A stretch of 37,170 nt of DNA from Fimbriiglobus sp. (lineage in GTDB: Bacteria; Planctomycetota; Planctomycetia; Gemmatales; Gemmataceae): positions 1 to 37,170 of the forward strand of contig JANXTU010000285.1 of assembly GCA_025352235.1 (NCBI GenBank), given 5' to 3'. Both the position numbers and the translations under genes were made by a program. Below are positions 23,413 to 34,500 of the stretch, one piece after another. The notes under the pieces are model-generated. The model was not told the DNA's origin. It did no database searches and saw nothing but the letters and a program-made list of their open reading frames with translations. Positions within the stretch are counted from its first letter, which is position 1; the number at the start of each line of letters is the position of its first letter.

Positions 23413-26400
23413 ATGCCGAAACGCACCGACCTCAAGAAAATCCTCCTCATCGGCTCCGGGCCCATCGTCATCGGGCAAGCTTGCGAGTTCGATTATTCCG
23501 GCACCCAAGCCTGCAAAGCCCTGCGCGAAGAGGGCTATTCCGTCGTGCTGGTGAACAGCAATCCCGCCACGATTATGACCGACGCCGACACGGCCGACCG
23601 GATTTACATCGAACCGATCACTTGGCAGGTCGTCGAGAAGATCATCATCAAAGAGCGGCCGTGTGCGCTCTTGCCGACGCTGGGCGGCCAGACCGGTTTG
23701 AACACGGCGATGGAACTGTTCAAACGTGGCTTGCTCGAAAAGTACAACGTCGAGATGATTGGCGCCCGCGCGGACGTGATCGACAAAGCCGAGGATCGGC
23801 AGAAGTTCAAAGACGCCATGATCAAGATCGGGGTCGATGTGCCCCGCAGCGGCGTGGCCAGAAACCTCGCCCAAGCCTTCGAGGTGCTCGAACAAATCGG
23901 CCTGCCCTGCGTGCTGCGGCCGAGCTTCACGATGGGTGGCAGCGGCGGCGGCATCGCCTACAACCGCGACGACTTCATCCGCTTGGTCACGCTCGGCATC
24001 GAACTCTCCCCGACGGGCGAAACGCTCGTCGAAGAGTCGGTCATCGGCTGGAAGGAGTACGAACTCGAAGTGATGCGCGACAAGGCCGACAACGTCGTCA
24101 TCATCTGCAGCATCGAGAATCTCGACCCGATGGGCGTGCACACCGGCGACAGCATCACGGTGGCCCCGGCGCAAACCCTGTCCGACAAAGAATACCAGCG
24201 GATGCGCGATCAGGCGAAAGCGATCATCCGCGAGATCGGCGTCGAAACCGGCGGCTCGAACATCCAGTTCGCCACCGACCCGCATTCGGAGCGGATGATC
24301 GCCATCGAGATCAATCCGCGCGTCAGCCGCAGCAGCGCGCTCGCGTCCAAGGCCACCGGGTTCCCCATCGCCAAGATCGCGGCGAAGCTCGCCGTCGGGT
24401 ACACCCTCGACGAATTGAAGAACGACATCACGCGGACGACCCCGGCCAGCTTCGAACCGACCATCGACTACGTCGTGACCAAAATCCCGCGCTTCACCTT
24501 CGAGAAGTTCCCCGACGCCGACCCGACGCTGACGACGCAGATGAAGTCCGTCGGCGAGACCATGGCCATCGGTCGGACTTTCAAAGAAAGTTTGCAGAAA
24601 GCCCTGCGCGGCTTGGAAGTCGGCCGCTTCGGGCTGGGCTGCGACCGCAGCGACAAATGGGGTAAGCCCGATCAGCCGAAGCTCGAAGAGGTACTCAAGA
24701 AACTGTCGATGCCGAACGCGGAGCGGATCTGGTTCCTGCGCTACGCCCTCAAGTACGGCATGAGTATCGAAGACATCCACGCCCGCACCAAGATCGACCC
24801 GTGGTTCCTGCGCAACATCGAAGACATCGTGAACTTCGAAGTCGAACTCGCGGCCCTCGGCGGCCTCGAGAACGTCACGCCCGAAATCATGTTGAAGGCG
24901 AAGCAATACGGCTTCATCGACCGCCAACTGGCGAATATCTGGAACGCGAAAGAGTCGGCCGTCCGCGACGCCCGGATCGCGATGGCCATCCGCGCCGTGT
25001 TCAAATCGGTCGATACTTGCGCCGCCGAGTTCGAGGCGTACACGCCGTACTACTACAGCACGTACGAGGCGGAAGTGCGGAGTGCCGGATCCGATACTCC
25101 GAACTCCGAAACCCGCACTCCGCACTTCCAAGATGAAATCCTGCCATTCACCGGCAAGCCTCGGATTATGATCCTCGGCGGAGGACCGAACCGGATCGGG
25201 CAGGGGATCGAATTCGACTACTGCTGCGTCCAAGCCGCGCGCGCGCTGAGGGAGGCCGGGTACGAGGTCATCATGGTGAACTCGAATCCCGAGACTGTGA
25301 GCACCGACTACGACACGTCGGATCACCTCTTCTTTGAACCGCTGACCTCCGAAGACGTGCTGAATATCTACGAGCGCATGAAGCCCGAGGGGGTCATCGT
25401 GCAGTTCGGCGGACAGACGCCGCTGAACCTCGCCAAGCCGCTGTCCGAAGCGGGCTTGCCGATCATCGGCACGAGCGTGGACAGCATCGACCGAGCCGAA
25501 GACCGCGAGCGCTTCGCCAAGCTCATCACCGAACTGGGCCTGAAGCAGCCGGCCAACAAGCACACCACGAACCTCACCGAAGGCATCGGCCTCGCCCGCG
25601 GCATCGGCTACCCGGTGCTCATCCGGCCCAGCTTCGTGCTGGGCGGCCGGGCGATGGAGATCGTGTACGACGAGGAAGCGCTGACCCGGTACATGTCGCG
25701 CGCGCTCGAAGCCTCGCCGGGCAAGCCGCTGTTGATCGACAAGTTCTTGCAGAACGCGACCGAGGTCGACGTCGATTGCCTCAGCGACGGGCACCGCACG
25801 GTCATCGGCGGCGTCATGCAGCACATCGAAGAAGCCGGCATCCACTCCGGCGATTCGGCCTGCGTGATCCCGCCGCACAGCTTACCGAAGGAAGTCATTG
25901 AGGAAATCAAACGGCAGACGCGGGTGCTCGCCGTCGCCTTGAAAGTCAAGGGTTTGATGAACATCCAGTTCGCCGTGACCGGGTTGAATCCGGACGGCAC
26001 GACGAGCGAGGAACCGGTCGTTTACATCCTCGAAGCGAACCCGCGTGCCAGCCGGACGATCCCGTTCGTCAGCAAAGCGACCGGCGTCTCGCTCGCCCGC
26101 CTCGCGGCCTTGGTGATGGTTGGCAAGACGCTCGACGAACTCGGCGTGGCCGACGAAGTCGTGCCCTCGCACTACTCGGTGAAGGAGAGCGTCTTCCCGT
26201 TCAACAAGTTCCCCGGCATCGACATCATCCTCGGCCCCGAAATGAAATCGACCGGCGAAGTCATGGGCAGCGATGCGAAGATGCCGATGGCCTTCGCGAA
26301 AGCGCAGATGGCCGCGAACGCCCCGCTGCCGACGAAGGGGACGATCTTCTTGTCGGTGTCCGGGAAGGACAAACAGACGATCGTCCCGGTGGCGAAGCAG

Positions 26401-26739
26401 TTCGCCGCGATGGGGTACAAGCTCATCGCCACCGTCGGCACCGCGACCGTGCTGAAGGCGAACGGTATCCCCGTCGAGACGATCTTGAAGATCCAAGAAG
26501 GGGCGCGGCCGGACATCTTGGACAAAATGAAGAACGGCGAAATCGCTATGGTCATCAACACCCCGACGGGCCGCGGTAGCCAGACGGACGAAGGCAAAAT
26601 CCGCTCGGCCGCCGTCAGCCATCGCATCACCTGCTTGACGACCCTGAGCGCCGCGTTCGCCGCCGTAGAGGCGTGCAAAGCCCTGCGCGAGCAAGAACCG
26701 AGCGTCACCGCCCTCCAAGATTGGTTCCCCGCGCGGTAG
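23413..26739 (+). CDS. carB: Carbamoyl-phosphate synthase large subunit, with an in-frame repeat insertion
   Basis: Makes carbamoyl phosphate from bicarbonate, ammonia (from glutamine via CarA) and two ATP, for pyrimidine and arginine synthesis. The 1108-residue chain has the usual order: carboxyphosphate half (about 1-400, starting [14 protein letters not shown]), oligomerisation domain (about 400-550), carbamoyl-phosphate half (about 578-950, starting [13 protein letters not shown]) and a C-terminal MGS-like allosteric domain (about 965-1108). E. coli CarB is about 1073 residues. Much of the excess is an insertion at about residues 553-573 in the inter-half linker, produced by the palindromic repeat at 25071-25129. 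The ATG at 23413 starts MPKRTDLKK. carA is not in the window. Confidence 0.96.
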   Translation: MPKRTDLKKILLIGSGPIVIGQACEFDYSGTQACKALREEGYSVVLVNSNPATIMTDADTADRIYIEPITWQVVEKIIIKERPCALLPTLGGQTGLNTAMELFKRGLLEKYNVEMIGARADVIDKAEDRQKFKDAMIKIGVDVPRSGVARNLAQAFEVLEQIGLPCVLRPSFTMGGSGGGIAYNRDDFIRLVTLGIELSPTGETLVEESVIGWKEYELEVMRDKADNVVIICSIENLDPMGVHTGDSITVAPAQTLSDKEYQRMRDQAKAIIREIGVETGGSNIQFATDPHSERMIAIEINPRVSRSSALASKATGFPIAKIAAKLAVGYTLDELKNDITRTTPASFEPTIDYVVTKIPRFTFEKFPDADPTLTTQMKSVGETMAIGRTFKESLQKALRGLEVGRFGLGCDRSDKWGKPDQPKLEEVLKKLSMPNAERIWFLRYALKYGMSIEDIHARTKIDPWFLRNIEDIVNFEVELAALGGLENVTPEIMLKAKQYGFIDRQLANIWNAKESAVRDARIAMAIRAVFKSVDTCAAEFEAYTPYYYSTYEAEVRSAGSDTPNSETRTPHFQDEILPFTGKPRIMILGGGPNRIGQGIEFDYCCVQAARALREAGYEVIMVNSNPETVSTDYDTSDHLFFEPLTSEDVLNIYERMKPEGVIVQFGGQTPLNLAKPLSEAGLPIIGTSVDSIDRAEDRERFAKLITELGLKQPANKHTTNLTEGIGLARGIGYPVLIRPSFVLGGRAMEIVYDEEALTRYMSRALEASPGKPLLIDKFLQNATEVDVDCLSDGHRTVIGGVMQHIEEAGIHSGDSACVIPPHSLPKEVIEEIKRQTRVLAVALKVKGLMNIQFAVTGLNPDGTTSEEPVVYILEANPRASRTIPFVSKATGVSLARLAALVMVGKTLDELGVADEVVPSHYSVKESVFPFNKFPGIDIILGPEMKSTGEVMGSDAKMPMAFAKAQMAANAPLPTKGTIFLSVSGKDKQTIVPVAKQFAAMGYKLIATVGTATVLKANGIPVETILKIQEGARPDILDKMKNGEIAMVINTPTGRGSQTDEGKIRSAAVSHRITCLTTLSAAFAAVEACKALREQEPSVTALQDWFPAR
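25071..25129 (+). repeat. Palindromic repeat element inserted in frame inside carB
   Basis: Perfect 14-bp arms GGAAGTGCGGAGTG (25071-25084) and CACTCCGCACTTCC (25116-25129), extended by one further pair. The 30-base centre carries partly complementary CCGGATCCGA-type sequence. Translated in the carB frame it gives a serine/threonine-rich stretch ([17 protein letters not shown]) that other CarB linkers lack. The arm word CGCACTTCCAA recurs in the intergenic repeat near 12207-12218. Confidence 0.85.
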
Positions 26740-26770
26740 TTCAAATAGCCCCCTCCCCGAGGTTCCCGCC

Positions 26771-27967
26771 ATGTTGCGTTCCGCTTGTCTCGCACTCCTC
26801 ATGCTCCCCGCGTTCGCGTGGGCCGATGATCCCATCCGGGATCGCTTCTTGAAATTCGGCGCCGATGGCGATCTCGCCGGCGCGGTCGTGATCGTCGGCA
26901 CCAAAGATAAAATCGTCTACGAGGGCGCTACCGGCATGGCGAACTCCGCCGACCGAATTTCGATGGAACCGTCCACCCTCTTCCGCATCGCGTCGATGAC
27001 GAAACCGATCACCGCCATTGCCATCATGATGCTGGTCGATGAGGGCAAACTGAGCGTCGACGATGCGGTCGAGAAACACCTGCCCGAGTTCAAAGGGCAG
27101 AAGCTGGTGGTCAAAGTGCAGTCGAACCGCAAAGAAGAAGTACCGCCGGACACGTACCGGATCACCGCCCCGAAGCGACCGATCACCCTGCGCGATTTGC
27201 TGACGCACACCTCCGGCATGGGCAACTATCCGGCTGGTCTGGCCGATCTATACACGAAGCGAAACTACACCCTGTCGGAAGCGACCATCGCCGTGTCGCA
27301 GGTGCCGCTCGTGCGCGAACCGGGCGAAGTCTGGAGCTACAACAACCCCGGCATCGACACCCTCGGGCGCATCGTCGAAGTCGCATCGGGAATGAAGTTC
27401 GAGAAGTTCTTGCAAACGCGGATCTTCGACCCGCTGGGCATGAAGGAATCGACCTTCTATCCGACCGCGGAGCAGGCGAACACCGTCGCCGTCACCTACG
27501 CCAAAGTCGATGGCAAACTCGTCGCCGCACCGAATGGCCTCCTGGATGTGAAAATGAACCCCAAACACCCCGTGCCCGCGGGTGGGCTCTACTCCACGGC
27601 CCGCGATCAAGCGAAGTTGTACCGGTTCATGCTGAATAACGGCAAGGTCGGCGACAAACAATTGCTGAGCGAAAAGAGCCTGAAGCAGATGACGACGACG
27701 CAGACCGGTGCCATCAAGACCGGCTTCGTCGACGGCATGAGTTGGGGCTTCGGCTGGCAAGTCGTCGCGGAACCCAAAGGGGCGACCGAGGCACTGAGCG
27801 CCGGAACCTACGGCCACGGCGGCGCCTTCGGCACCCAGGGCTGGATCGATCCGAAGACGGGGGCGTTTTACATCTTGATGATCCAACGCACCGGCATTCC
27901 CAACGGCGACGGGTCCGAGTTCCGCAAGGAATTCCAGCGGCTCGCGGTGGAACTGCTCAAGAAATAA
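26771..27967 (+). CDS. Secreted beta-lactamase-fold serine hydrolase
   Basis: A 398-residue exported hydrolase of the class C beta-lactamase/DD-peptidase/esterase superfamily. A signal peptide lies at 1-18 (MLRSACLALLMLPAFAWA). Active-site motifs: S75-M-T-K78 (SxxK), Y191-N-N193 (YxN) and a C-terminal HGG (YGHGGAFGTQG) in the KTG position. Members cleave esters, amides or peptidoglycan peptides; true antibiotic resistance is not implied. Between the first motifs is an insertion of about 30 residues (KLVVKVQSNRKEEVPPDTY). It starts 31 bases after carB and may be co-transcribed, though no functional link is evident. Its stop codon abuts the stop of the convergent kinase gene. Confidence 0.9.
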   Translation: MLRSACLALLMLPAFAWADDPIRDRFLKFGADGDLAGAVVIVGTKDKIVYEGATGMANSADRISMEPSTLFRIASMTKPITAIAIMMLVDEGKLSVDDAVEKHLPEFKGQKLVVKVQSNRKEEVPPDTYRITAPKRPITLRDLLTHTSGMGNYPAGLADLYTKRNYTLSEATIAVSQVPLVREPGEVWSYNNPGIDTLGRIVEVASGMKFEKFLQTRIFDPLGMKESTFYPTAEQANTVAVTYAKVDGKLVAAPNGLLDVKMNPKHPVPAGGLYSTARDQAKLYRFMLNNGKVGDKQLLSEKSLKQMTTTQTGAIKTGFVDGMSWGFGWQVVAEPKGATEALSAGTYGHGGAFGTQGWIDPKTGAFYILMIQRTGIPNGDGSEFRKEFQRLAVELLKK

Positions 27968-30900
27968 TCAGCCGTCGATATGCCGCCACTGCGTGATGTC
28001 TAAGCGCACGTGCGGGCTGGTTTGGGCCAGCTCGGCGGCGCCGTGGTATGCGGCCGACCAGACCGGCCCGAGCTGCGGCAGCGCGGCGAGCGGCACGTTG
28101 GAATACTCGCGGTAGAAGATCGCTTCGTCGGTCGCCGACAAGACGGTCGTGTTCGGGGGAAAGAGCGGCGTCGCTTGCTGGGCGATCGGCGCGCCCCCGT
28201 CGCCCGCCGGCGCGCCGAAGACGGCCACTTCCGACCGCGCCCACAATCCGCCCGAGACGAGTTTCGGCTCGGCCTCGTGGAACGCCTTGGCGATGGCTTG
28301 GCCGAAGGCCGACGTCGACGGGTACTTCTGCTTCAGCATGCCGGCGAAATCGACTTCGCCGAGGCGGTCGTCGAGGTAAGCCCGCGTGGCGGTGCGGATG
28401 ACCCGCAACAAGTTCGCGGATCCGGCGGAGTTCATGCAGGCTTCGTACAGGCCGCCGAATTCGGCGTGGATGGCCCCTTGGACGCGGTGCTCGAGTTCGC
28501 TGAGATCGTCGTCCGTCAGCACTTTTAAGAATCGCTGGGCCGCGTCTTCGATGCCGGTGCACCCCACCGGCACGAGGTCGTTCGCCCGCGGCGGGGGGGC
28601 CAGCGCCTCCGATTCCGCGACGAGCTGCATGAGGTTGTCTTGGGCTTTCACCCGGCAGGCGTGGACCTCGGTCAACCGCGATTGCAGGACGTCTTGGAGT
28701 TGCCGATAGACGATTATCATTTGCCGGATCACGAGGGAGTGATAGCGCGCCGTCGGGTACTCCCGCAGCGACTCGGTCATCTCTTGGGCGCTCGGCTTCT
28801 TGATCCCGCGCCGGGGGTGGAGGCCCGCGACCACCCGCTCGTAAGCGGCGTGGGCCGCGTCTTCCAGCGGTTTGAGTTCCGCGTGCAATTTTTCGCGCGC
28901 CCCGGCCACGCCGTTCAACAAGTGCCGCACGGCGTCTTCAGTACCTGCGAAGCGGAAGTCGGGCGTGTCCATCAGCGCGGGGAGCATCCCGCTGAGTTCG
29001 TCGGTGGACCGCGCCAAGATTGCGGCGGCGCCTTCGATGAGAGCGTCGTCGACGATGGCAGTTTGGCGGTGCGCGCCCTCGCGCGGGATTCCGAACAGCC
29101 GGGCGAACTCGTCGAGTGCCGCGGCGACTTTTTCCGATTCCGGCGGCTTGGCCAGCCAGCCTTTCGAGGTCAGCGGGTCGCAAAGAGTCCGGATGAATTC
29201 TTCGAGATTCCGCCCGGCGGCGATATCGGCCGCATCCCGCAACGACTTCGCCAGTTGCTCGGTGCCCAAGCCGAAGCGGTGCCACTGCTGCTCGGTCCAC
29301 TTGGAGATGACCGCCCGCATCTGCTTGACATCGGGGTGGACCCAATTGCCGAAGAGCACGGGGGCCATGATGCGCGCCGTGCGGGCGACAACCTCCGCGC
29401 GCGGCCAGCCGAAGCGAGTCATGCCGAAGGTGTGGATCTCGGGGCCAGTGCCCTGCGTCGGCAAAGGGCGAGCGAGATCGCACGAACGACCGAGGTCGGA
29501 CAGGAGGTCGAATCGCAGGAAATCGACCGCGGCCCGGAGCGGGTCGGCGTCGTCGCCGCGCGGGGTCGGGGTGATCGCTCCCGAGAGACGCGTCACGCCG
29601 GAAAGCCGGCTCATGCCGATGGTCGCTTCCACCCCACTGGAACCGCGCATCGAGGCGAACGGGCGGATGCCGGAGCCGGACATCGCGGGCGCGGCAGCAT
29701 CGAGGCCGGGGACGAGGAACGTCCGGGTGAACGGGCTTTCGGCATCGCGGATATTGCCGTGGCGGTCGTCGTACGACGCTTCGAATACCGTCTCGGGGTC
29801 GCCGAAGTGATTCAATTCCGTGAGCGCGGCAAACGTGTTCGCGAGTGCCGTCGGGTGGGCGTGATTCGCGGCGGTGTCCGCGGGCGTCAGCAGGAGAGCC
29901 GTGATGTCGGGGGCCGCGTAGCCGATGCGTTTCAGATGGGCCCGGATGGCATAGGTCAAGTCGAGGAACATGCCGCTGCCTGTGCCGCCGCCCAGCCCCG
30001 CGACGATGTACACGCGGGGGCGGTTCGTGCGTTTGTCGAGGCCGGTGCGCGACACGGTTTCGCCGATGGCGGCGGGGTCGAGGCAGGCGTCGAGTTCGGT
30101 TTGGATTTTCTGGAGGATCGCGCGGTAATGATCGCAGAACGCGAGTCGGCCCAAGCAGCGCAGGCCCATCGTGGAGGGTTGGCGCGACATTTTGAAGAAG
30201 ACTTGCGCATCGAACCAACCTTCAGTGACCATCCGACCGTTGTTCAGCGGTTTGAGGTAATGTGCGGAGCGGTGGAGGCGCGCGGCGATGAGGTCTTCTT
30301 TGGGCATCGGCGCCGGCCCGCCGTCGATCGGCATTGCGGCCCGTTCGATGGCGTCGGGATCGCTGTCGATGCCCAAACAGCGCAGGGCGGGGACGTTTGC
30401 CATCGAGCCGAAGCGCTCCTCGATGCAGTGGCGGAGCTGCCGGACGATGCGGATTCCGGTGAAGCCCAACCCGATGACGAGGGCCGGGCGGATGGGGCCG
30501 GGACCTTTCTGTTCGGGCGGGGCCGCGCGCTCGGGCGGCGAGGTCGTTTCGACGACGCCGCGCGGGTTGGGCGTGGAGTCGAGCGCGATCCCGCAGCCAC
30601 CGTCCAACCCGTAGGGGAGCGACGTCCCTTGGGCCACGTCGGACGGGTTGTACGTCGGTGGGAAACAGTCGAAGGCGGGGAGCTCGGAGCCGAAACCGGC
30701 GGGGACGGCTGCGGGCACCGCGACGCGGACGGCGCTTCCTTCGCGGATCGCCTTCACCATGCTCGACACGTTCGGGAACCGGTCGTCGGGTTTCTTCGAG
30801 AGCGCCTTCGCCAACGCCGATCGCTCGCCGGCCGGCGAAGGCAGCAAATTCGGCGGGGCTTGCAGGTGCTGCATCAGCAGTTGCTGCATACTGGTGCCGT

Positions 30901-31555
30901 CGAACGGGCGATGGCCCGTCAGCAATTCTTGGTAGACGCAAGCCAAGCTGTATTGATCGCAGAACCGGGACACGAAGCCGTCGAAGGTTTCGGGCGCCGC
31001 GTAGACGGGCGTGATGCCGCCGGTGACGGAGGCGACCAAGCCTTCGAGATCTTTCACCTGCCCGAAATCGGCGACTTTGACGTGGTTGTACAGCAGGAAC
31101 AAGTTTTGGGGTTTGATGTCGAGGTGCTGCAACTGGTGCTTGTCGTTCATCAGGTCGAGCACTTCGGCCGTTTCGGCCATGTATTGCAGCAGTTCCTCAC
31201 GCGGGATGCCGGGGCGACCGGCTCGGCGGTGCTCGCGAAAACGCTCCCAAAGATTGCAATCGGCGAGTTCCATCACGATGACGAGACGCCCCTCGACGAT
31301 GTCGTAGCGGTCGAGCGAGAGCAAATACGGGTGGCGTACGGCCTTGACGCGCTTGAGCGATTTCAACTCTTGCTCGGCGAAGCGGTACGAATCGGTGTCC
31401 CGCTCGCGCAGGTCGCCGTAGATGACTTTGGCCGCTTTGAAGATGCCGCCGGGGGCCTCGCAGCGCCAGACTTCGCCGAAGCCGCCGCTGCCCAAGCGCT
31501 CCATGAGCTTGTAGCCGGGGATCGGTTCGCCGCCGGTTTGAAACGAGGTAGACAT
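27968..31555 (-). CDS. Ser/Thr protein kinase fused to a tubulin-like domain (downstream copy)
   Basis: A 1195-residue cytoplasmic fusion. The kinase domain (about 14-275) has glycine loop LGSGGFGEVW (21-30), K43, HLDIKPQN (144-151, catalytic D146, N151), DFG (163-165) and APE (187-189). The usual HRD arginine is leucine, so it is a non-RD kinase. A proline/serine-rich linker (about 275-355) leads to a tubulin/FtsZ-like region: ALVIGLGFTG (358-367) for the first nucleotide-contacting loop, and the tubulin signature GGGTGSG (522-528) followed by MFLDL. The remaining about 600 residues are mostly helical. No membrane segment. AGGATT six bases before the ATG supports this start; the upstream open frame belongs to the preceding gene's end. 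Paralogue of the gene at 31588-35187, 32 bases upstream. Confidence 0.9.
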   Translation of the reverse strand: MSTSFQTGGEPIPGYKLMERLGSGGFGEVWRCEAPGGIFKAAKVIYGDLRERDTDSYRFAEQELKSLKRVKAVRHPYLLSLDRYDIVEGRLVIVMELADCNLWERFREHRRAGRPGIPREELLQYMAETAEVLDLMNDKHQLQHLDIKPQNLFLLYNHVKVADFGQVKDLEGLVASVTGGITPVYAAPETFDGFVSRFCDQYSLACVYQELLTGHRPFDGTSMQQLLMQHLQAPPNLLPSPAGERSALAKALSKKPDDRFPNVSSMVKAIREGSAVRVAVPAAVPAGFGSELPAFDCFPPTYNPSDVAQGTSLPYGLDGGCGIALDSTPNPRGVVETTSPPERAAPPEQKGPGPIRPALVIGLGFTGIRIVRQLRHCIEERFGSMANVPALRCLGIDSDPDAIERAAMPIDGGPAPMPKEDLIAARLHRSAHYLKPLNNGRMVTEGWFDAQVFFKMSRQPSTMGLRCLGRLAFCDHYRAILQKIQTELDACLDPAAIGETVSRTGLDKRTNRPRVYIVAGLGGGTGSGMFLDLTYAIRAHLKRIGYAAPDITALLLTPADTAANHAHPTALANTFAALTELNHFGDPETVFEASYDDRHGNIRDAESPFTRTFLVPGLDAAAPAMSGSGIRPFASMRGSSGVEATIGMSRLSGVTRLSGAITPTPRGDDADPLRAAVDFLRFDLLSDLGRSCDLARPLPTQGTGPEIHTFGMTRFGWPRAEVVARTARIMAPVLFGNWVHPDVKQMRAVISKWTEQQWHRFGLGTEQLAKSLRDAADIAAGRNLEEFIRTLCDPLTSKGWLAKPPESEKVAAALDEFARLFGIPREGAHRQTAIVDDALIEGAAAILARSTDELSGMLPALMDTPDFRFAGTEDAVRHLLNGVAGAREKLHAELKPLEDAAHAAYERVVAGLHPRRGIKKPSAQEMTESLREYPTARYHSLVIRQMIIVYRQLQDVLQSRLTEVHACRVKAQDNLMQLVAESEALAPPPRANDLVPVGCTGIEDAAQRFLKVLTDDDLSELEHRVQGAIHAEFGGLYEACMNSAGSANLLRVIRTATRAYLDDRLGEVDFAGMLKQKYPSTSAFGQAIAKAFHEAEPKLVSGGLWARSEVAVFGAPAGDGGAPIAQQATPLFPPNTTVLSATDEAIFYREYSNVPLAALPQLGPVWSAAYHGAAELAQTSPHVRLDITQWRHIDG

Positions 31556-31587
31556 ATGCGGAATCCTGGGGTCGGCGTGCGGGTCGA

Positions 31588-34500
31588 TCATTTTGCGGTG
31601 GGTCGCATGGGGGCGATCCATGCGACATCGACGCGGGTGTGCGGGGATTGCTCGGACGAGCGCAACCCTTGGTACGCGGCGCGGCATTCGCCGTCGAGCT
31701 GCGGGAGATCGGCGAGCGGCATCCGGGGGAACTCTCGAACCATCACGATGTCGTCGTTCGAAATCGCCGGGATGAATTCGACGCCGGGATTCGCGTCGGA
31801 AGCGAGGCGGCGGAGGCGGTCGCCGGCCGGCCCTGCCGGGACGGCTAGCAACGTGGCCTCCAGAGGCGGCTTCGCCCCCGGGCCGAACAGCGCCGGCAGC
31901 GCCTCGTCGAACATCTTCGATAGCGTCTCCTCGCAGTCGCGCCCCGTTCCCCGGTAACGGACCAAGGCTTCCGCGGGGTCGGCCTTTTCGAGTCGCAAGT
32001 CGAGGTAAACGCGCGCTGCGTGGGATAGCATCGGTGCGAATTCCTCACTCCGCGTCGGGCTGAGGCAGATGTTCACGAGCTTCTGATACTTGGTTTCGAC
32101 TTGGGCTTGGAACCCCCGGTCGAACTCGAGGATTTCGTCGGCCGGCATCGCGGCGATGAATTGTTCGGCGGCCGAATCGAGATCCTCGCAACCGGCGGGC
32201 AATATGAACGCGCCCGATTCGGAGCGGGCATCGGCCGTCGCTTCCCCGACAAGGGCCTGCGCGAACGAATCGAGGCGCGACCGGCAGTAGCCGACGTCGC
32301 GGAGGTACTCCGGGATGTTGCCCAAGAGGCCGCGGAAGACCGTGATCGCCGTCGCGAGCACGAGGCTCCGGTACCGTTTGCGCGGGTACGCCGTCAGCGT
32401 TTCGAGCAACTCGGCGGCGATGGCCCCCTTCCGCGAGACGATCATGCCGAAGCCGCCCGACGCGTTCAACCCGCCGATGAGCGGGAAGAGCCGGGCGTAC
32501 GATTCGCCCACTTCGCGGTGGAGCGGGTTGTACTCCGCCTCGAGCGTTTCGATAGCGTCGTTCAATCGCTCGGTAATTTGGTTGAGGGCTTCCTCGGCGC
32601 CGGCCAAGCGGTACTGCGGCTGCTCGATGAACGAAACCGCGATCTCCGAAAGATGGGTTTCGATTTCCAGCGTCGCCGCCTTGGCCTCCACTTCGATGAA
32701 ATCGAGCAAGCCGGAGGGGGCGACGCTCTGTTCGGCGTCCGGCTTGCCGACGAGTTTCACGAGTTGATCGAGGATTTGGACGGTCGCCATGGCGTTGAGC
32801 TTGCCGGCCCCCGGCGTGCGGATCTTGAGCGTATTCACGACGGCGTCGAAGACGGTCTCGGGGCTTTCGTTGAGGCCCACTCGAACCGCCGCGTCGAGTC
32901 GATCCACCATCGTCTTCGGAGCCAAGCGGAACTTCGCCCATTGATCCGCGAGCCATCCGGAGATCGGTTCGACGAGGTGGGCGGTCTCCTTTTCCGACCA
33001 GCGCCGGATCAAATGGAGCGCGAAACGCTTCGTGATCGCCGCGAGGATTTCGGGCCGCGGCCAGCTGAGCCGGTAAAGGGCCATCGGCTGGACCACCGGG
33101 CCGGAGTACGGGTCGTGCGGGGCGACCGAGCGCACGTAGTCGGCCGCCTTGCCCATCGGGGTGAACAGATCAAGGAACAGCCCCCGCGCGGCCATACCGG
33201 TCGCGCAGCCCCGATCCCGCGTGCGGATTTTCTTGGGCAATTGCACGATCACCGTGCGGTCGAAGGCGGCCCGGCTGTCGCGGATCGCCGGCTCGGCGGT
33301 GTCGAATCGCGTTTGGTACGTCTCCCCGGTCGCGTAATGATTCATCTCGGCGAGCGCCGCAAAGGTGTTGCCGAGCGCCGGCCGGGGCATCGCCTTATCG
33401 GAAGGAGGAACCAGTAGGATGCCGACCGACTCCGGCTTTCGGTAGCCGACTTGCAGCAATTCATGCCGGAGCAAATAGGCGATGTCGAGGAATGTCCCGC
33501 CGCCGGTGCCGCCCGCCAAGTTCGCCACGATGTAGCTGCGGGCTTGATTCGAACGCAATCCCAAGCCGGTCTGGCGGGCCACTGTTTCGACGGCCTCGTC
33601 GGCGAGCAATCCTTCGATTTCTCGGCGGACCCGCCCGGCCACGGTGCGGTAATGATCGCAGAGCGCCAAACGACCGAAGGCGCGCACGCCGCCGGCGGGC
33701 CCAGGGTTTCTCGGCAACTGATACAGTGTCCCCGGTGGCAACCAGGGATCGAGCGGCGGCAACCCGTCGCGCTGGAGGTAATGCGAGGGCCGGTTCAGCT
33801 TCAAGTGGACCATTTCGTGCGGTTGAAGCGGGTCGTCCCCTCGGCTCGCTTCGGCAATGGCGTCGCCGTCGGTGTCCAAATACAAGTAACGGACGGTCGG
33901 GATGGCCGCGACGGAGCCGAAGCGGAGGCGCGTGAGTTCACGCAGGCGTCGGAGGACGGCCAACCCCGTTTGACCCAAGCCGACGACGATGGCCGGGAAG
34001 AGCACCCCGTCCCCGTCGCACGGGGGCGGGGCGATGCCGAGATCGCTCATCAGGCACGTTTCGACGACCGATCCTTTTTGCAGGGTCAATGCGGGGGCCG
34101 CGCCGCCGGACGCGCCGCGCGGCGTGACCAAACCCGGCATCAACTGTCGGAGCGCCCCCCCCCCGCCGGGCCGCGGGCTGGGCGTGCCGATACCGTGCGC
34201 CGGAACCGTTTGGGCGACCCCGCGCGCGTCTTGAAACGCCCCCGCCAGCATGGTGTTCACCGACGCAAGGCGATGCGGTTCCGGGGTGCCACTCGCCGGC
34301 GCGTAGTCCGTCGGCAACGGCAGCGCGCCGTAATCGACGCGGTTCGCCTCGGCCGTTTGCGGGGCGCGCAGCAATAACTTGACCATCTCCGCACAACTCG
34401 GCCAGCGCTCGTGCGGCGTTTTGCTGAGCCCCCGCGCGATGATGTGCCGGTCGTGGATTGGCAGCGGAGACACATCCGGGGCGTCGCGGAGGTGCTGCAA

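Noticed and set aside
23392-25878. An 828-codon open frame on the minus strand opposite carB
   Set aside because: A compositional shadow of carB; the plus-strand frame carries all the conserved CarB motifs.
26771-27967. A true antibiotic-resistance beta-lactamase
   Set aside because: SxxK, YxN and HGG are shared by many esterases and peptidases of this fold; nothing specific to beta-lactam hydrolysis is visible.
28640-31957. A very long open frame on the plus strand opposite the kinase-tubulin genes (over 1100 codons)
   Set aside because: It is antisense to a gene with clear kinase and tubulin motifs. High GC keeps the opposite frame free of stops, and its translation is arginine/histidine/glycine-rich with no recognisable domain.
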